This document shows, piece by piece, positions 9,489 to 12,884 of a stretch of 12,884 bases of DNA. The first letter of the stretch is position 1. Each line of letters begins with the position of its first letter. The DNA is from Haliea sp. (GTDB taxonomy: Bacteria > Pseudomonadota > Gammaproteobacteria > Pseudomonadales > Halieaceae): positions 1 to 12,884 of the forward strand of contig JADJAL010000054.1 in assembly GCA_016704305.1 (NCBI GenBank), read 5' to 3'. A program made the position numbers and the translations under genes. The notes under the pieces were generated by a model, which worked only from the letters and a program-made list of their open reading frames with translations, had not been told where the DNA came from and did no database searches.

Positions 9489-10844
9489 TTACAGGCGGGT
9501 GAAATCGTTATACAGGGCCAACACCATCATACCGAGCACCATGAACAGGCCCAGTTGATAACCGACGGCCTGTATCTTCTCAGGTACCGGGCGCCCCGCC
9601 AACAGTTCGATGGTATAGAACAAAAGATGGCCCCCATCGAGCACCGGAATAGGCAACAAGTTCAATACCCCCAAACTGACGCTAAGCAACGCCAGGAAGC
9701 TGATATAGGATTCCAGGCCGGATTTGGCAGAAGCGGTCGCCACTTTAGCAATGGTAATAGGTCCACTCAAGTTTTTTGGTGATATTAGACCCATGATCAT
9801 CTTTTTAATTGATTTCAGGGTAAACACCGACAGATCCCAGGTGCGCACCACGGCGGCCGTCGCTGACTCCAACGGCCCGCGCGCATACTGGCGCTGCAAC
9901 TCCGGCGGCATGTCCGGGATTGCCACGGCGATGCCTACCCGGCCGATACTCTCTCCCTGTGCATCGGTCGCCAGCTCGGGCACCAGCACCGCTTGCAACA
10001 CGACGTCACCCCGCTGGTATTCCAGCGCAATGGGTTGTTCCGGACGAGCCTGCACATACTCGACCCAGTCCATCCATAAATCCATGGTGACACCATCGGC
10101 CCGCAGTATGACGTCGCCGGGCAGAATACCGATCGCCGCCGCGGGGCCATCTTCCACCACCTCGCCGACCACGGGCGGTACCGGCGGCGTGAAGAGGCTG
10201 ATGCCCAGGCCGCCAAAGAGGTCCGGCTGCTCCTCCTCCGACAACCATCGATCGATGGTGCCCTCTGATTCGTAGACCACATCGGAATCCGGATACTTCA
10301 CCCCGAACGTGATGGTCCCGGTGTCACCGATGCGATCCAGCAGGCGGAAACTCAGCGCCTGCCAGGTGGGCGTGGCACCGCCGTCAACGCTCACAATTTC
10401 CTGCCCCGCCTCCAGACCGGCCACGGCGGCAACAGAATCGGGCTCGACCTTTTCGATCAACGGCACATAACCGGATTCACCGGCCATATACAGGAACCAG
10501 TACGCCACGACTGCCAGCAGGAGATTTGCCAGCGGACCGGCACTGACGACGGCAATGCGTTGCAATACCGGCTTGCGGTTGAACGCCCGATGCAATTCGG
10601 CGGCCGGGACTTCGCCTTCACGCTCGTCCAGCATCTTCACGTATCCGCCCAGCGGAATCGCCGCCACGCTGTACTCGGTGCCCTGGGAATCGCGCCAGCT
10701 GAACAGTGATTTGCCGAAGCCGATGGAAAAACGCAGCACCTGCACGCCGCAACGGCGCGCCACCCAGAAATGCCCGAATTCATGCACCGCCACCAGCACC
10801 GCGAGGGTCCCGAGTGTCAATGCTATTGTGTAGAGAAGTTCCAT
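9489..10844 (-). CDS. rseP: Site-2 protease RseP
   Basis: Inner-membrane zinc metalloprotease that makes the second, intramembrane cut in the anti-sigma factor RseA during the sigma-E response and clears remnant signal peptides. HEFGH at residues 21-25 supplies two zinc ligands and the catalytic Glu in the first membrane helix. NLLPIPVLDGGH near residue 400 supplies the LDG motif with the third ligand. Two periplasmic PDZ domains lie between (VEPDSVAAVAGLEAGQEI, and EDGPAAAIGILPGDVI). Length is 451 residues (E. coli 450). The ATG overlaps the dxr stop by one base (TGATG), indicating translational coupling; an in-frame TTG one codon earlier is less likely. The frame is intact from end to end. 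Confidence 0.97.
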   Translation of the reverse strand: MELLYTIALTLGTLAVLVAVHEFGHFWVARRCGVQVLRFSIGFGKSLFSWRDSQGTEYSVAAIPLGGYVKMLDEREGEVPAAELHRAFNRKPVLQRIAVVSAGPLANLLLAVVAYWFLYMAGESGYVPLIEKVEPDSVAAVAGLEAGQEIVSVDGGATPTWQALSFRLLDRIGDTGTITFGVKYPDSDVVYESEGTIDRWLSEEEQPDLFGGLGISLFTPPVPPVVGEVVEDGPAAAIGILPGDVILRADGVTMDLWMDWVEYVQARPEQPIALEYQRGDVVLQAVLVPELATDAQGESIGRVGIAVAIPDMPPELQRQYARGPLESATAAVVRTWDLSVFTLKSIKKMIMGLISPKNLSGPITIAKVATASAKSGLESYISFLALLSVSLGVLNLLPIPVLDGGHLLFYTIELLAGRPVPEKIQAVGYQLGLFMVLGMMVLALYNDFTRL

Positions 10845-12058
10845 CAAACTTGTTTCGCCTTTCCCGCAGACCGTTGCATGTCAACCAGTAAACCGGCTGC
10901 CACCTGTCTCGACTGACCATCGGCGCTTTCGATCACCGAAAGTGAAATGGGTTCAACATTGTCCATCTGTTCCAACGTGCGTTCTATCACTATAGGAATC
11001 TCGGTGAAACGTATCTGCTGGTCGAGGAACGCCGCCACGGCAACTTCGTTGGCCGCATTGCACACCACCATCGCGGTGCCGCCCGCCGCTACCGACTCCC
11101 GCGCCAGTCGCAGGCAGGGGAATCGCGACTCATCCGGGGCTTCAAAATCGAGCCGGGCCGCAGCCACCAGATCCAGCGGGGCCACGCCCGATACCAGGCG
11201 CTCGGGCCAACCCAGGCCGTAGGCGATAGCCGTGCGCATGTCCGGGTTCCCCATCTGGGCAAGTACCGAGCCGTCCAGATACTGCACCATGGAGTGGATG
11301 ATGCTCTGCGGATGCACCACGATATCGACTCGCTCGGGCGCCAGGTCAAAGATCCAGCACGCCTCGATGAACTCCAGGCCCTTGTTCATCAGGCTGGCGG
11401 AGTCCACTGAAATCTTACGGCCCATCGCCCAGTTGGGATGCGCGCACGCCTGGTCCGGCGTGGCAGCAAACATCTGTTCCAGGCTCCAGCGACGGAAGGG
11501 ACCGCCCGACGCCGTCAGCAGCACCTTGTCCACGCCCCTGCCCACCGGTATGCCGTGTTCGTCCACCGGCATGCATTGAAATATGGCGTTGTGCTCGCTG
11601 TCTATCGGCAACAGGCGCGCGCCCGACTCCCGCACAGCCTGCATCAACAGGTGTCCGCCCATCACGAGCGACTCTTTATTTGCCAGTAGCAGGGTTTTTC
11701 CGGCGCGGGCAGCCGCCAACGTGGACGGCAGGCCAGCGGCTCCTACGATGGCCGCCATCACCACGTCCACCTGCGGCGCGGTCACCACCTCGGCCAGGCC
11801 GCTATCCCCCTGCTTCACTTCGGTAACCGCATCCGCCGGCAGGCGCTGGCGCAGTTGCGTTGCGGCCGCTTCATCCATCATCACGGCATAGCGCGGCGCA
11901 AACGCCAGGCACTGGGCGAGCATGGCATCCACTGAAGAATGCGCCGCCAGCGCGTACACCTCAAAACGATCCGGGTGCCTGGCGATCACGTCCAGTGTAT
12001 TCGCCCCGATAGAGCCGGTGAACCCCAACACACTGACCAGGGCGCGCAAATTCCCCAT
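10844..12058 (-). CDS. dxr: 1-deoxy-D-xylulose 5-phosphate reductoisomerase
   Basis: Converts 1-deoxy-D-xylulose 5-phosphate to 2-C-methyl-D-erythritol 4-phosphate with NADPH and a divalent metal, the first committed step of the MEP isoprenoid pathway. The NADPH-binding motif LGFTGSIG is at 11-18, LLANKES around K128, the metal ligands D153 and E155 in PIDSEHNAIFQ, and the substrate/metal residues N225, K226 and E229 in SLMNKGLEF. Length is 404 residues (E. coli 398). The ATG at 12058 lies 2 nt after the cdsA stop; it gives a slightly longer N-terminus (MGNLRALVSV) than usual but is the only ATG that fits. Its products feed undecaprenyl phosphate made by UppS, whose gene usually lies upstream of cdsA, just beyond the window. 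Confidence 0.97.
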   Translation of the reverse strand: MGNLRALVSVLGFTGSIGANTLDVIARHPDRFEVYALAAHSSVDAMLAQCLAFAPRYAVMMDEAAATQLRQRLPADAVTEVKQGDSGLAEVVTAPQVDVVMAAIVGAAGLPSTLAAARAGKTLLLANKESLVMGGHLLMQAVRESGARLLPIDSEHNAIFQCMPVDEHGIPVGRGVDKVLLTASGGPFRRWSLEQMFAATPDQACAHPNWAMGRKISVDSASLMNKGLEFIEACWIFDLAPERVDIVVHPQSIIHSMVQYLDGSVLAQMGNPDMRTAIAYGLGWPERLVSGVAPLDLVAAARLDFEAPDESRFPCLRLARESVAAGGTAMVVCNAANEVAVAAFLDQQIRFTEIPIVIERTLEQMDNVEPISLSVIESADGQSRQVAAGLLVDMQRSAGKAKQV

Positions 12059-12060
12059 AG

Positions 12061-12884
12061 TTACCAGCCCGCGAGCAGCAGGCCCAGCGCAAACACGGGC
12101 GCGGCGGCACACAAACTGTCCAGTCGATCCAATACGCCACCGTGGCCCGGCAACAAGCTGCCGCTGTCCTTGACGCCGCTCTCACGCTTGACCATGCTCA
12201 CGGTCAAATCGCCTATCACCGACGCCAAACCGGTGGTGACAATCACCGCGACCACCGACGCCAAACCAACATGGGCAGCGCGCTCCGGCAACAGATACCA
12301 CAGCAATACCGCCAGCAGCGTGCACGCCGCCACACCACCCCAGAATCCCTCCCAGGTCTTGGCGGGACTGACCAGCAATGCCAATTTGTGTTTACCAAAA
12401 CGTTTGCCCGTAAAATATGCGCCAATATCCGCGGACGCCACCACGATAACCAACACGACCATTAACAAACCACCCGGTGGGAAACTCAGCAGGTAAACCG
12501 CAGCCATCCAACCCGGCACAAGAATCAACAATCCCATCACGCTGCGCACCAGCACTGTGCGCCACAGCACAGCGCTGTCAGGATACCCCTTTACCCACAA
12601 CAGCGCGAATGCCCACCACAGGCAGGCCACCCCCAACAACGGTTGCACCTGCACACGCAGTGGCTGCACGCCGAGCTGGCAGTAGACATACACAATCGCC
12701 AGTGCCGACAACACCACCATCACATAGAGAACACGTGCGATGGGATGGTGCCATCCAGCCAGGCCAGACCATTCCCATGCACCCAGCGCCACCAGTATGC
12801 CAAACAACAGTGCCAGCCCGGGCACGGGCAACCAGGCGATTGCGGCCAGGAAAATTCCCGCCATGATGACTGCGGTGATGACGC
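12061..12884 (-). CDS. cdsA: Phosphatidate cytidylyltransferase (5' end beyond the window)
   Basis: Integral inner-membrane enzyme that makes CDP-diacylglycerol from phosphatidate and CTP, the precursor of all the major phospholipids. The C-terminal signature of the family is present: SMVKRESGVKDSGSLLPGHGG followed by VLDRLD, with the KD and GHGG...DR elements intact. Multiple hydrophobic segments cover most of the protein, and ASADIGAYFTGKRFGKHKL plus SPAKTWEG are also typical. An internal ATG at 12864 exists, but the frame continues upstream as VITAVI to the window edge, matching the usual N-terminus of the family, so the true start probably lies just outside. About 273 residues are visible. 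It is followed after 2 nt by dxr. Confidence 0.95.
   Translation of the reverse strand, partial: VITAVIMAGIFLAAIAWLPVPGLALLFGILVALGAWEWSGLAGWHHPIARVLYVMVVLSALAIVYVYCQLGVQPLRVQVQPLLGVACLWWAFALLWVKGYPDSAVLWRTVLVRSVMGLLILVPGWMAAVYLLSFPPGGLLMVVLVIVVASADIGAYFTGKRFGKHKLALLVSPAKTWEGFWGGVAACTLLAVLLWYLLPERAAHVGLASVVAVIVTTGLASVIGDLTVSMVKRESGVKDSGSLLPGHGGVLDRLDSLCAAAPVFALGLLLAGW

Overview
The window is a roughly 60% GC stretch of a non-enteric gammaproteobacterial chromosome. Every gene I can support lies on the minus strand. Read in the direction of transcription, from high to low coordinates, the order is cdsA (5' end cut by the window edge), dxr, rseP, bamA, skp/ompH, fabZ, a gene-free repeat region, rnhB, dnaE, a short-chain dehydrogenase/reductase (SDR), and the start of a DUF1244 protein. 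The first eight recognisable genes are the widely conserved envelope/lipid/replication cluster of Gammaproteobacteria, which fixes the taxonomic level. Nothing here fixes the genus.

Region by region: 12884-9489 holds cdsA-dxr-rseP, tightly packed (2-nt gap, then a 1-nt overlap), covering CDP-diacylglycerol synthesis, the committed step of non-mevalonate isoprenoid synthesis, and the site-2 protease of the sigma-E envelope-stress response. 9426-6278 holds bamA and skp, the outer-membrane assembly pair, followed by a good intrinsic terminator. 6210-5783 is fabZ. 5782-5253 has no convincing gene but is full of hairpins and repeats. 5252-1095 holds rnhB and dnaE. 975-1 holds the SDR and the start of a DUF1244 gene.

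Two things stand out. First, the usual order skp-lpxD-fabZ-lpxA-lpxB-rnhB-dnaE has lost exactly the three lipid A genes (lpxD, lpxA, lpxB), while fabZ and rnhB are kept. A terminator sits where lpxD should be, and the repeat region sits where lpxA-lpxB should be. Second, that repeat region contains two inverted hairpins that share an identical 13-nt loop. Their stems differ in sequence at seven positions, and every difference is compensated in the opposite arm. This looks like a conserved structured element of unknown kind.

Six small frameshifts (dnaE two, fabZ two, bamA one, SDR one) interrupt otherwise well-conserved genes, most of them essential. They are most simply read as uncorrected indel errors in the sequence. 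Each affected gene is annotated over its full restored extent.
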